Source of the DNA: Parasedimentitalea maritima
GTDB taxonomy: Bacteria; Pseudomonadota; Alphaproteobacteria; Rhodobacterales; Rhodobacteraceae
Assembly (NCBI RefSeq): GCF_005771405.1
Contig: NZ_VAUA01000010.1
Span: 1 to 64,000 of the forward strand
DNA length: 64,000 nt
Direction: 5' to 3'
The translations under genes were made by a program, and so were the position numbers. The notes beneath the pieces were generated by a model. It saw only the letters and a program-made list of their open reading frames with translations. It was not told where the DNA came from and made no database searches. Position 1 is the stretch's first letter; every line of letters starts with the position of its first letter. Below, one piece after another: positions 7,067 to 16,144 of the stretch.

Positions 7067-8740
7067 ATGGCAGACGCAGCCATTCATGGTCACGATCACG
7101 TGGACGAGCGGAGCTTTTTTACCCGCTGGTTCATGAGTACGAACCATAAAGATATCGGCATTCTCTACCTGATCGTTTCGGCACTTGTCGGTCTGATCTC
7201 TGTCACGTTCACCGTTTACATGCGGCTAGAACTGATGGATCCGGGCGTTCAGTATATGTGTGCCGAAGGCGCACGGTTGTTTGCTGATGCTTCAGCGGAA
7301 TGTACCCCGAACGGCCACCTCTGGAACGTTCTGATCACGGCCCATGGCATCCTGATGATGTTCTTTGTGGTCATCCCAGCTCTGTTCGGTGGTTTCGGCA
7401 ACTACTTCATGCCGCTGCAGATTGGTGCGCCAGACATGGCCTTCCCGCGGATGAACAACCTGTCATTCTGGCTCTATGTTGCTGGTACCTCGCTGGCAGT
7501 TGCTTCGGTACTGTCGCCTGGTGGTAACGACCAGCTTGGTTCAGGTGTTGGCTGGGTTCTATACCCGCCACTGTCCGTAAACGAAGGTGGTCTTTCGATG
7601 GACCTGGCGATTTTCGCGGTTCACGTCTCGGGTGCCTCTTCGATCCTTGGTGCGATCAACATGATCACCACATTCCTGAACATGCGTGCCCCTGGCATGA
7701 CCCTGTTCAAGGTACCGCTGTTTTCGTGGTCGATCTTTGTCACCTCTTGGCTAATCCTATTGTCGCTGCCTGTTCTGGCCGGCGCCATCACCATGCTGTT
7801 GATGGACCGCAACTTTGGTTTCGCCTTCTTTGATGCTGCCGGTGGCGGTGATCCAATCCTGTATCAGCACATCCTTTGGTTCTTTGGACACCCCGAAGTT
7901 TACATCGTGATCCTGCCTGGCTTTGGTATCATCTCTCACGTGATTGCGACCTTTGCGCGCAAGCCAGTCTTTGGTTACCTGCCAATGGTTTGGGCGATCA
8001 TCGCAATTGGTGTTCTGGGCTTCGTCGTTTGGGCGCACCACATGTACACCGTTGGCATGTCGCTGAACCAACAGGCCTACTTCATGCTGGCCACGATGGT
8101 CATCGCGGTTCCAACCGGTGTTAAAGTGTTCTCTTGGATTGCCACCATGTGGGGCGGTTCCATCGAGTTCAAAGCCCCTATGATGTTTGCCTTTGGCTTC
8201 CTGTTCCTGTTCACCGTTGGTGGTGTAACCGGTGTGGTTCTGTCGCAGGCTGCCGTGGATCGCTTTTATCACGACACCTACTATGTTGTGGCACACTTCC
8301 ACTACGTGATGTCGCTGGGTGCGGTGTTCGCCATCTTTGCTGGTATCTACTATTACTTCGGCAAGATGACCGGCCGTCAGTACTCTGAGAAGCTTGCACA
8401 TGTGCACTTCTGGATGTTCTTTGTCGGTGCCAACGTGACCTTCTTCCCTCAGCATTTCCTGGGTCGTCAGGGCATGCCACGTCGTTACATCGACTATCCT
8501 GAGGCCTTTGCCTACTGGAACTATGTTTCGTCAATCGGCGCATTCATCTCGTTTGCTTCCTTCCTGCTGTTCTTTGGTATCGTGATCTACGCTATGATGC
8601 GTGGCGCACGTATCACCCAGAACAACTACTGGAACGAATACGCTGACACGCTGGAGTGGACCCTGCCGTCACCTCCACCAGAGCACACCTTCGAAATCCT
8701 GCCAAAGCAGGAAGACTGGGACAAAAGCCACTCCCACTAA
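7067..8740 (+). CDS. ctaD: Cytochrome c oxidase subunit I, aa3 type
   Basis: Subunit I holds haem a and the haem a3-CuB centre where oxygen is reduced, in the inner membrane. The 557-residue, roughly twelve-helix product shows the hallmarks: [15 protein letters not shown] (haem ligand), [10 protein letters not shown] (CuB histidine and cross-linked tyrosine), WAHHMY and [17 protein letters not shown] 7067 has a strong AGGAGG 6 bases upstream; the frame extends upstream to 7016 without support. It is transcribed alone between an FNR-type site and a strong terminator, while the other subunit and assembly genes are near 58-62 kb. Confidence 0.97.
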   Translation: MADAAIHGHDHVDERSFFTRWFMSTNHKDIGILYLIVSALVGLISVTFTVYMRLELMDPGVQYMCAEGARLFADASAECTPNGHLWNVLITAHGILMMFFVVIPALFGGFGNYFMPLQIGAPDMAFPRMNNLSFWLYVAGTSLAVASVLSPGGNDQLGSGVGWVLYPPLSVNEGGLSMDLAIFAVHVSGASSILGAINMITTFLNMRAPGMTLFKVPLFSWSIFVTSWLILLSLPVLAGAITMLLMDRNFGFAFFDAAGGGDPILYQHILWFFGHPEVYIVILPGFGIISHVIATFARKPVFGYLPMVWAIIAIGVLGFVVWAHHMYTVGMSLNQQAYFMLATMVIAVPTGVKVFSWIATMWGGSIEFKAPMMFAFGFLFLFTVGGVTGVVLSQAAVDRFYHDTYYVVAHFHYVMSLGAVFAIFAGIYYYFGKMTGRQYSEKLAHVHFWMFFVGANVTFFPQHFLGRQGMPRRYIDYPEAFAYWNYVSSIGAFISFASFLLFFGIVIYAMMRGARITQNNYWNEYADTLEWTLPSPPPEHTFEILPKQEDWDKSHSH

Positions 8741-8757
8741 GGACTGGCAATGTTAGA

Positions 8758-8792
8758 AAAGGCCCCGAAGCAGATTGCTTTGGGGCCTTTTT
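8758..8792 (+). terminator. Rho-independent terminator of ctaD
   Basis: A GC-rich stem (GGCCCCGAAG at 8761-8770 with CTTTGGGGCC ending at 8787) with a short loop is followed by five T. It begins about 20 bases after the ctaD stop. It separates ctaD from the DUF2244 gene. Confidence 0.9.
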
Positions 8793-8890
8793 CATTTTCG
8801 CAGTATCCTTGCCTTCTCACTCGCTGATCAAGTGGCAAAACAAACCAGCGCATTCTGCATAGGCTGGGTTGGCTGCCGATATGGTGTATA

Positions 8891-8907
8891 AAAAGCACTC
8901 CCACTAA
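8891..8907 (+). repeat. Short near-copy of the ctaD 3' end
   Basis: AAAAGCACTCCCACTAA here repeats the last bases of ctaD (AAAAGCCACTCCCACTAA, 8723-8740) with one base missing. The two copies lie about 170 bases apart on either side of the ctaD terminator. A small local duplication at the end of ctaD is the simplest explanation. Confidence 0.5.
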
Positions 8908-8921
8908 TGGTGTGGCGCTTT

Positions 8922-9479
8922 ATGATGAATGAAAACGCCGCAACACAGATTGATCTCTCAATGCCATACACCTGGATCACTCCTGCCACCGACGACGACG
9001 GTGAACTACACCTTTGGCCTCATCAGTCCCTCCCTGTTACGGGCTATGTAAATATTCTGGCCATGGCGGCCGTTCTGATCTGCGTTCCTCTGCTGCCAGT
9101 ACTAGGCAGTGTCATCTTGTGGGGGGTGTTGCCGTTCCTGCTGGCCGCCTTGTTTGGACTAAAATGGGCGCTAGACCACAACCGACGCGACCAGCAGATA
9201 CTGGAGATCCTGACCTTGGATTCCGAAACCGCGCGCCTGATACGCAATTCTCCGCGCCAAGAGGAACAGTCTTGGAACTGCAATCGATACTGGACTTCAG
9301 TCCGGTTACATAAAGAAGGCGGCCCTGTACCCAATTATGTCACCCTGCGCGGCAACGGTCGTGAAGTCGAAATTGGTGCCTTTTTGTCTGAGAACGAGCG
9401 CAAGTCACTCTACCAAGAACTAGCGACATCTTTGCCAGCCCATGGCCCCCCGCCAGCAACCCCGTCAAATGAACTTTGA
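8922..9479 (+). CDS. DUF2244 family membrane protein
   Basis: About 185 residues with two adjacent hydrophobic segments near residues 40-80 and a soluble C-terminal part. The pattern LHLWPHQSLP ... ILWGVLPFLLAALFGLKWAL ... GGPVPNYVTLRGNGREVEIGAFLSE fits DUF2244 proteins, which often sit next to oxidase genes in Rhodobacterales. The function is unknown. Starts at 8907, 8922, 8925 and 8961 (MPYTW, nearest to homologues as I remember them) are all possible, and none has a clear ribosome site. The region 9480-9660 after it shows no further gene. Confidence 0.75.
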   Translation: MMNENAATQIDLSMPYTWITPATDDDGELHLWPHQSLPVTGYVNILAMAAVLICVPLLPVLGSVILWGVLPFLLAALFGLKWALDHNRRDQQILEILTLDSETARLIRNSPRQEEQSWNCNRYWTSVRLHKEGGPVPNYVTLRGNGREVEIGAFLSENERKSLYQELATSLPAHGPPPATPSNEL

Positions 9480-9660
9480 CATGAAGAACAACTTGGACTA
9501 CCCAAACCCTATGCAAATGCTGACCAACCACCTTCTAAACAGCTATTATCCGCCCTTCACATAACGGCGGTCCCTTCATCTATCTCATGTTCAACCGCCG
9601 CGTACCGGCGGGCAGAACACACACTCTTGGCTTGGTATCGCGGCCCACTGGAGCGAACCA

Positions 9661-10416
9661 ATGCCCCCTGTCTCACATATCAATACCATAGGCCTGTTTG
9701 GCTTTGGTCAGTTTGGCCGCCTGATCGCCAAGCATTTGTCCCCGCATTTTCAAATGACGGTGCATGACCCTTATGCCATAGTATCAGAGACAAAGGCATA
9801 TCACTTTGACACGGCAGCCCAGACAGCAAATTGCGACTTGGTGATCCTTGCTGTTCCGGTCAGCAACATAGCCAGTACCTGCCAGTCTATTCGTAGCCAC
9901 TTGAAACCCGGCTGTATCGTGATGGATGTTGGCTCTGTCAAAATGACAACTGCAAAGGCGATGCAAGACCACTTGCCAGCCGATGTCGACCTGATTGGAA
10001 CCCACCCTCTGTTTGGTCCACAAAGCGCAACTGGATCTCTGTCCGGGCGCAAAATCGCCCTCTGCAATATCCGTGGTCAGGCAGATCGTCCTGTAAGTGT
10101 CTTCTTGCGGCGAGTTCTGCATCTACAGGTCTATAGCCTGAGCCCAGAAGACCACGACCGTGAGGCTGCAGTCACTCAGGGTTTGACCCACCTGATCGCC
10201 AAGGTGTTGACCCAGATGGGTCCCTTACCCACCAGGATGACAACGGTTAGTTTTGATCTATTGCTTCAGGCAACGGCAATGGTGCGTCATGATCCACCCA
10301 ATGTGTTTTCCGCAATTGAAGAAGAAAACCCATTTGCGGCAGACGTGCGAAACGAATTCCTTGCCCTTGTAGCAGACCTGGGTGCCAATCTTAGGGTTAC
10401 ATCGCCTGAGCAATGA
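9661..10416 (+). CDS. Prephenate/arogenate dehydrogenase-like protein
   Basis: The 251-residue product has an N-terminal Rossmann fold (TIGLFGFGQFGRLIAKHL), DLVILAVPVSNI, DVGSVKMTTAKAM and the substrate-site motif GTHPLFGPQSA, all typical of the TyrA family that makes tyrosine precursors with NAD(P). It is shorter than most TyrA proteins (about 280-300 residues) because the helical C-terminal part is reduced. It stands alone, not in an aromatic operon, so it may be a second, specialised member. GGAGCG precedes the ATG. Confidence 0.75.
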   Translation: MPPVSHINTIGLFGFGQFGRLIAKHLSPHFQMTVHDPYAIVSETKAYHFDTAAQTANCDLVILAVPVSNIASTCQSIRSHLKPGCIVMDVGSVKMTTAKAMQDHLPADVDLIGTHPLFGPQSATGSLSGRKIALCNIRGQADRPVSVFLRRVLHLQVYSLSPEDHDREAAVTQGLTHLIAKVLTQMGPLPTRMTTVSFDLLLQATAMVRHDPPNVFSAIEEENPFAADVRNEFLALVADLGANLRVTSPEQ

Positions 10417-10435
10417 GGTTCTCAACGCACAGAAA

Positions 10436-10458
10436 AGGCGGCCTCAATTGGGCCGCCT
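10436..10458 (+). terminator. Hairpin after the tyrA-like gene
   Basis: AGGCGGCC and GGCCGCCT form a perfect 8-base-pair stem around a 7-base loop, 20 bases after the stop at 10416. It is preceded by AAAA, so it may also end leftward transcription of yqeY, whose stop is at 10512. The T tail on the plus strand is weak. Confidence 0.6.
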
Positions 10459-10511
10459 AATTCAGCACATCACATGCATTATTCTTTTAGAGCTCACTCA
10501 AAAGGGAGATT

Positions 10512-10985
10512 TCAGCAGTCTCCACCCGAACAGAGCTGATCCTTGACCAATGGGCCAACTTTACCAAAGTCCATTTGGCCAGTGTATTTTGCCTTCAGTG
10601 CTCCCATCACTTTACCCATGTCGCGAATCGAATTGGCACCTGTTTGGGTAACGGCCGCTCGAACCGCTTCAACCACTTCACTGTCTGCCAACTGTTTGGG
10701 CAAAAATTCTTCAATAATGGCAATTTCTTCAAGCTCTCGCTCAGCCAGATCCAACCGCCCACCTTCTTCGTAGGCGCGGGCGCTTTCATTGCGCTGCTTC
10801 GTCATTTTGCTAAGAATCGCCAATACATCGTCATCTGCAACGACAATCTCTTCACCGTCGCCGCGGGCTGCGATTTCCTTGTCCTTGATCGCAGCATTGA
10901 TCAGACGCAAAGTGGCCAAGCGACTGGCGGCCCGATCTTTCATCGCCTGTTTCAGGGCCGTGTTGACCCGTGTGCGCATATCCAT
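10512..10985 (-). CDS. GatB/YqeY domain protein
   Basis: The 157-residue product matches the YqeY family: MRTRVNTALKQAMKDR, TLRLINAAIKDKEIAAR, ILSKMTKQRNESARAYEEGGR, IIEEFLPKQL, DMGKVMGALKAKYTGQMDFGKVG. The fold is shared with the tRNA-binding tail of GatB amidotransferase; a role in tRNA-dependent amidation is suspected but not shown. It is divergent from carA with a 183-base shared upstream region, an arrangement common in Rhodobacterales. The start is ATG 10985 or the ATG two codons later. Confidence 0.9.
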   Translation of the reverse strand: MDMRTRVNTALKQAMKDRAASRLATLRLINAAIKDKEIAARGDGEEIVVADDDVLAILSKMTKQRNESARAYEEGGRLDLAERELEEIAIIEEFLPKQLADSEVVEAVRAAVTQTGANSIRDMGKVMGALKAKYTGQMDFGKVGPLVKDQLCSGGDC

Positions 10986-11168
10986 TTTACTTCCATCCCC
11001 ATGGCATTGGAAATCACAGCCTTACCCAATGAACTGTCGCTAGACAAGACCGCACAGTCCAGCCTGGCGTGATAGGGCGTTCCGCATTGGCAATAATTGG
11101 CCGGGCTTGACCCGCTCTCGCCCTCCCCTTAAGTACCCTTGAATTTATCCCACATGGAGACTCGCGCA

Positions 11169-12338
11169 ATGGCCGATACTGCCCCGTCCAAGCCCACCGC
11201 ATGCCTGGCAATGGCTGATGGTACCGTGTTTTACGGCGTTGGCTTTGGTGCCACCGGACAAACCGTAGCCGAGCTCTGCTTCAACACCGCGATGACTGGG
11301 TATCAGGAAATCATGACTGACCCTTCTTATGCGGGCCAGATCGTGACCTTCACCTTCCCGCATATCGGCAACACCGGTGTTACCCCCGAAGATGATGAAA
11401 CGGCTAACCCGGTGGCTGCGGGCATGGTGGTCAAATGGGATCCCACTCTTGCCAGCAACTGGCGCAGCACAGAAGAGCTGAAAAGCTGGCTGACCCGCAC
11501 CGGCCGCATCGCCATTGGTGGTATCGACACCCGTCGCCTGACGCGTGTCATTCGCCAGCAAGGTGCCCCACATGTCGCTATGGCCCATGATCCCGATGGC
11601 AATTTCGACGTCGATGCACTGGTGGCCGCCGCCCGTGCCTGGTCTGGTCTGGAAGGGATGGATTTGGCCAAAGAGGTCACCTGTGCGCAAAGCTACCGCT
11701 GGGATGAAATGCGGTGGGCCTGGCCTGATGGTTACCCGCGCCAAGAAGCCCCCAAGCACAAAGTTGTCGCCATCGACTATGGTGCCAAACGCAACATCCT
11801 GCGCTGCCTCGCGTCTGCGGGCTGTGATGTCACCGTGTTGCCCGCCACAGCCACCGCCGAAGAGGTTTTGGCCCACAACCCGGATGGGGTTTTTCTTTCC
11901 AATGGTCCCGGCGACCCGGCAGCGACTGGCGAATATGCCGTGCCGATGATAAAAACCATTCTGGACACCACTGACTTACCGGTCTTTGGTATCTGCCTCG
12001 GTCACCAGATGCTGGCGCTAGCGCTGGGTGCTAAAACCATTAAGATGAACCACGGCCACCATGGTGCCAACCACCCCGTCAAAGAGCTGGAGACGGGCAA
12101 GGTTGAGATCACATCAATGAACCACGGCTTTGCTGTCGATGCACAGTCCCTGCCAGAAGGTGTGACGCAGACCCATGTGTCGCTGTTCGACGGATCCAAC
12201 TGCGGAATCCGCTTGTCCGGCCGCCCTGTTTTCTCGGTTCAGCAGCACCCCGAAGCCAGCCCTGGCCCACAAGACAGCTTTTACCTGTTTGAGCGTTTTG
12301 CCGAAGCTATGGAAGCCCGCAAAACAGTCGACGCGTAA
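11169..12338 (+). CDS. carA: Carbamoyl phosphate synthase small (glutaminase) subunit
   Basis: CarA releases ammonia from glutamine and channels it to CarB for carbamoyl phosphate, the precursor of pyrimidines and arginine. The 389-residue product has the CarA N-terminal domain (FYGVGFGATGQTVAELCFNTAMTGYQEI) and a class I amidotransferase domain with Cys276 (GICLGHQ), His360 and Glu362 (QQHPEASPGP). ATG 11169 is chosen from the usual MADTAPSKPTACLAMADG start with GGAG upstream. carB is not adjacent: a glycosyltransferase follows. Confidence 0.96.
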   Translation: MADTAPSKPTACLAMADGTVFYGVGFGATGQTVAELCFNTAMTGYQEIMTDPSYAGQIVTFTFPHIGNTGVTPEDDETANPVAAGMVVKWDPTLASNWRSTEELKSWLTRTGRIAIGGIDTRRLTRVIRQQGAPHVAMAHDPDGNFDVDALVAAARAWSGLEGMDLAKEVTCAQSYRWDEMRWAWPDGYPRQEAPKHKVVAIDYGAKRNILRCLASAGCDVTVLPATATAEEVLAHNPDGVFLSNGPGDPAATGEYAVPMIKTILDTTDLPVFGICLGHQMLALALGAKTIKMNHGHHGANHPVKELETGKVEITSMNHGFAVDAQSLPEGVTQTHVSLFDGSNCGIRLSGRPVFSVQQHPEASPGPQDSFYLFERFAEAMEARKTVDA

Positions 12339-12418
12339 GCCTAGAGTAAAACCCAGCCGCCAAGTCATTTGGTTAATGGGCTGTTAACCACCGTTCGCCA
12401 CGCTGCCCTATGGGCTAA

Positions 12419-14338
12419 ATGGCAAACGGTGGGGATATGCAGGATCGTTCGGCAGGGATTCTTCATCATCGCCCTAAGCGACAAACTCCCTATCCACGCT
12501 TACCGCTTGGCCGCCACCTTCTAGACATTCAAGCGATCCAAGACACTGACTTGTTGCGGGCACTGGTTCTACAACGACACCAGAAAGCCCCGCTAGGCCA
12601 TATTCTGATCAGTCAGGGCTGGGCCAACAAGGATCAGGTTTTGCATGCCCTGTCCCGTCAACACGGAATCCAACAAGTAGACCTGTCCAAACACACACCA
12701 GATCCCCGACTGCTGGGCCGCAAACCAGCGCAATTCTGGATCGGGCACAACGCCCTGCCCTGGCTGCAACTTGGGCCAGTTACCGTGATCGCCGTCGCCC
12801 ACCCCGAACACTTCCACGCGTTGAAACAGTCGTTGAAAGGCAGTTTTGACCAGATCCGGCCGGTTTTGGCTGCTGAGGATCAGATTACAGCCCTGCTTAC
12901 CGCATATTTCCGCGAGGAGTTGGCTCTGGCTGCCAACACCCGCGTGCCCCTGCACAACAGCATCCGCCATTGGCAAACCTCAAACCAACATCACCTGCCG
13001 CTGATCATGATTACAATTCTTACTGGGCTGATGTGGTTCGCTCCAGTTCTGATATTCACCCTTTTCTGCGCTCTTTCAGTCCTCCTTCTCGGCCTGTTCG
13101 TCGGGTTGAAGATGTGTGGGTTCATCACCCACCTAACCCACGAAGGACAGGTAGCAACCACGCCGCTGTCACATGAGCTTCCCCATGCACCACAACGACT
13201 GCCCCGGATCTCAATGTTGGTCCCCTTATTTCACGAACCAGAAATCAGTCGAAAATTGGTCCATCGCCTCCAAAAGCTGACCTACCCCCGTTCGTTAATC
13301 GAGGTGGTTTTGGTGCTTGAAGAGCATGACACGGTGACCCGCACCGCGCTGAAGGCTGCGTCCCTGCCGCGTTGGATGCATATCATCGAGGTCCCGCATT
13401 TAGGAACGCTTACAACAAAACCCCGGGCTATGAACTACGCACTCAACTTCTGCCAGGGCGACATCATTGGGGTTTGGGATGCCGAAGACGCCCCAGTGCC
13501 CGATCAGCTGGAAAGGGTCGCGCGCAGTTTTGAACAAACAGCTGACAATGTGGCCTGCCTGCAAGGCGTATTAGACTATTACAACCCCCGCACAAACTGG
13601 CTGTCACGGTGTTTTACTCTGGAGTATGCCAGCTGGTTCCGCGTTGTTTTACCCGGTTTGGCCCGACTGGGGATGGTCCTGCCGCTTGGTGGCACCACCT
13701 TATTTGTGAAGCGCGCTGCATTAGAAAGTCTGGGCGGCTGGGATGCTCATAATGTCACCGAAGATGCGGATCTGGGTGTGCGTCTGGCCCGGGCAGGCTA
13801 TCTGACCGAAATGATAGACACAGCAACGTTTGAAGAGGCCAATTGCCACCTCTGGTCATGGATCCGGCAGCGTTCACGCTGGCTCAAAGGCTTCATGGTG
13901 ACGTATCTCGTGCACATGCGGCGACCACGCTTATTGCTAGCCGAGCTGGGCTGGAAACGGTTCCTAGGGTTTCAGGCATTCTTTCTTGGCACAGTTGGTC
14001 AATTCCTGCTGGCGCCATTTCTATGGTCATTCTGGCTGATGCTACTGGGGGTACCGCACCCCAGTGCAAGCATACTGCCAATGAACGTCCTTTATGGCAC
14101 CGCGGCATCGCTGATGCTCTTCGAGTTGCTAGGGATCAGCATTGCCATCACGGCGTCTTTTGCTTCAAACCGGCGCAGCTTGGCCTTCTGGGCACCAAGC
14201 ATGATCTTATACTTCCCACTTGGCTGTATTGCCGCATTCAAGGCCCTGTATGAACTGGTTTGGCGTCCCTATTACTGGGATAAAACGAGCCATGGTCACA
14301 GCAATGCAGAAACGCAGACGACAAACCTGCAACATTAA
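12419..14338 (+). CDS. GspE N-terminal-like domain fused to a family 2 membrane glycosyltransferase
   Basis: 639 residues. Residues about 30-165 resemble the N-terminal domain of GspE/MshE secretion ATPases (LGHILISQGWANKDQVLHALSRQHG). Two membrane helices (about 192-235) follow, then a processive-type GT2 domain (about 262-500) with DAED (354-357), TED (447-449) and QRSRW (484-488), and three or four C-terminal helices. These motifs are those of cellulose-synthase-like enzymes that polymerise and export sugars. The GspE-like part is known to bind cyclic di-GMP in MshE, so second-messenger control is an inference. It starts at ATG 12419 or 12437 and stands alone, overlapping the convergent GntR gene by four bases. 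Confidence 0.8.
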   Translation: MANGGDMQDRSAGILHHRPKRQTPYPRLPLGRHLLDIQAIQDTDLLRALVLQRHQKAPLGHILISQGWANKDQVLHALSRQHGIQQVDLSKHTPDPRLLGRKPAQFWIGHNALPWLQLGPVTVIAVAHPEHFHALKQSLKGSFDQIRPVLAAEDQITALLTAYFREELALAANTRVPLHNSIRHWQTSNQHHLPLIMITILTGLMWFAPVLIFTLFCALSVLLLGLFVGLKMCGFITHLTHEGQVATTPLSHELPHAPQRLPRISMLVPLFHEPEISRKLVHRLQKLTYPRSLIEVVLVLEEHDTVTRTALKAASLPRWMHIIEVPHLGTLTTKPRAMNYALNFCQGDIIGVWDAEDAPVPDQLERVARSFEQTADNVACLQGVLDYYNPRTNWLSRCFTLEYASWFRVVLPGLARLGMVLPLGGTTLFVKRAALESLGGWDAHNVTEDADLGVRLARAGYLTEMIDTATFEEANCHLWSWIRQRSRWLKGFMVTYLVHMRRPRLLLAELGWKRFLGFQAFFLGTVGQFLLAPFLWSFWLMLLGVPHPSASILPMNVLYGTAASLMLFELLGISIAITASFASNRRSLAFWAPSMILYFPLGCIAAFKALYELVWRPYYWDKTSHGHSNAETQTTNLQH

Positions 14339-14985
14339 TTGTTGCTGCGCTTTCCAGCATCCTGTTTTAGCCGTGTCATGAAGGCGACTGAAATGTGATC
14401 GTTCAGGGCTTGCCCAGCGGCCTCTTCATCACGTTTCTCGATGGCACTGACGATTTTCTTATGTTCACTTTGTGCAATCTCTCCTCGACCGTGAGCTGCA
14501 AGTGAGGTTGTCGCCATAAGAGCCATCGTCCGGTGCACAAGGTTCAATTGCTGAACAAGATACCGGTTGTGGGACGCAAGGTGGATTTGCTCATGGAACC
14601 GGCGGTTGGCTTTGGCCAGCGCCACCGGGTCGTCAACCAGCGCATCATCGGCTGCCACCATATCGCGCAAAACTTGGATCTCTTCTTCAGTCGCATGACG
14701 CGCTGCCAACTTCGCCGCCAGCCCCTCCAACTCACGACGGACCACGTACAGCTCTGCCATTTGGTTGTGGTCTAGCGAGGCAACAATGAGTGAACGGCCG
14801 TCGCGTTCCAGCAGGGATTGGGTCTCAAGGCGCTGAAGCGCTTCGCGGATTGGGGTGCGTGAGACGCCAAACCGTTCTGCCAGGTCACTTTCAACGAGGC
14901 GGTCACCGGGTTTATAAACACCGACATCGATCGCTTCGAGGATCAGGCTATAGGCATCTTTCTGATTGTGTCGGCTCTGGCTCAT
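14335..14985 (-). CDS. GntR-family transcription regulator (FadR/FCD type)
   Basis: The 216-residue product begins with a GntR winged helix (YSLILEAIDVGVYKPGDRLVESDLAERFGVSRTPIREALQRLE) followed by a helical FCD effector domain with the metal-ligand pattern RRFHEQIHLASHN and a later His in SEHKKIVSAI. FCD regulators sense small organic acids. The ATG at 14985 has GAGAG upstream; a GTG two codons earlier is possible. It is divergent from the HAD phosphatase gene, but no clear operator is visible and the target is unknown. Confidence 0.88.
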   Translation of the reverse strand: MSQSRHNQKDAYSLILEAIDVGVYKPGDRLVESDLAERFGVSRTPIREALQRLETQSLLERDGRSLIVASLDHNQMAELYVVRRELEGLAAKLAARHATEEEIQVLRDMVAADDALVDDPVALAKANRRFHEQIHLASHNRYLVQQLNLVHRTMALMATTSLAAHGRGEIAQSEHKKIVSAIEKRDEEAAGQALNDHISVAFMTRLKQDAGKRSNN

Positions 14986-15125
14986 GATCACTCTCGATTT
15001 GGGTTATGCCTGTTTACATGGCCCGTTGCCTTTCAATCAAGCCCACGGCGAACTTGCGGGGCAAATCGACACAGCAGCCCACGCTTTTGTTTGCAAATCA
15101 ATCACGTGCTGCCTAAGCCTGCGGT

Positions 15126-15770
15126 ATGGTCAAAGATAACTTCTCACACGTCACTCATTGGGTATTCGATCTCGACAATACCCTATATCCGCCATCCGAC
15201 CGTCTGTTCGATCAGATCGAGGTCAAAATGACGCGTTATGTGATGGACGCGCTGAAGGTTGATCAAGCTGAAGCCAATCGCCTACGCAGCCTGTACTGGC
15301 GCGAACACGGAACAACCTTGGCGGGGTTGATGCGTGAACATGATCTGGACCCAGTGCCCTATATGATCGAAGTGCATGACATTTCGATGGACCATATGAA
15401 GAAAGACCCCGCTCTTGCGTCCAGAATCAGCCACCTACCAGGACAAAAGATCGTCTATACCAATGGCAGTGCCCCCTATGCGGAACGTGTACTGGCGGCG
15501 CGTGGACTGAACGGATTGTTTGACGGGATCTATGGTGTTGAACATGCCGGGTATCTGCCAAAACCAGAGCGCAGCGCGTTTGATCGCGTGTTCTCCCAGG
15601 CGGGTGTTGTCCCTGAAAAGGCGGCAATGTTCGAAGATGATCCGCGTAATCTGGCAGCACCACACCAGATGGGTATGCGCACCATACATGTCGCACCGGA
15701 TCCGCTTGATGCGGGTCACATTCAGTATCACACCGACGATCTGACAGAGTTCCTGCGGCATTTCGACTAA
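15126..15770 (+). CDS. HAD-family pyrimidine 5'-nucleotidase-like phosphatase
   Basis: The 214-residue product has HAD motif I as FDLDNTLYPP, motif II in IVYTNGS, a lysine in LPKPERSAF and motif III in MFEDDPRNLAAPH. This spacing and the DLDNTLY start are typical of the SDT1/pyrimidine 5'-nucleotidase branch, which dephosphorylates nucleotides or damaged analogues. Substrate identity is not readable from sequence. The ribosome site is weak. Confidence 0.85.
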   Translation: MVKDNFSHVTHWVFDLDNTLYPPSDRLFDQIEVKMTRYVMDALKVDQAEANRLRSLYWREHGTTLAGLMREHDLDPVPYMIEVHDISMDHMKKDPALASRISHLPGQKIVYTNGSAPYAERVLAARGLNGLFDGIYGVEHAGYLPKPERSAFDRVFSQAGVVPEKAAMFEDDPRNLAAPHQMGMRTIHVAPDPLDAGHIQYHTDDLTEFLRHFD

Positions 15771-15857
15771 CATCAATGCTTTGAGGTAAGCGTCACTTTT
15801 CCTCGTCATAAAAATACATATATCACAGTCATCTTTCATCCATTTCAAGACTGCACG

Positions 15858-16064
15858 ATGACCGACACTACCGTTGCCAAACCTCTTTTGCCAACCGCTA
15901 AGAGATCACTATCTCCTGACGCCAAGATGTTTCTGGCCATCGCAGTTTTTTTGCTTCTTTGGGCGCTGTCTGTCGTCACTTGGGGTATTCCCGGCCTATA
16001 CATGCCTGCAGTTGCCATGGTCCCGGTGATTTTTGCCATTCTCATGCTGATCACACGCGGTTGA
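15858..16064 (+). CDS. Small two-helix membrane protein
   Basis: The 68-residue product has a basic N-terminal part and two hydrophobic stretches (about 24-43 and 47-65) separated by a short WGIPGLYMP turn. No family was recognised. Support comes from the clean membrane pattern and the lack of any competing gene. The ribosome site is not obvious. It lies between the HAD gene and the hydroxylase gene on the same strand. Confidence 0.5.
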   Translation: MTDTTVAKPLLPTAKRSLSPDAKMFLAIAVFLLLWALSVVTWGIPGLYMPAVAMVPVIFAILMLITRG

Positions 16065-16144
16065 TCACAATCCCTGCGACCGCTTGGCGCTTGCCATTTC
16101 CCTGTTCTCAGGCCTAGATCAACCCATAAACAGAGGGCTGAAAA

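Noticed and set aside
7757-8455. Long open frame antisense to ctaD
   Set aside because: Shadow of the highly conserved ctaD coding sequence; the translation is low-complexity and His/Asn-rich.
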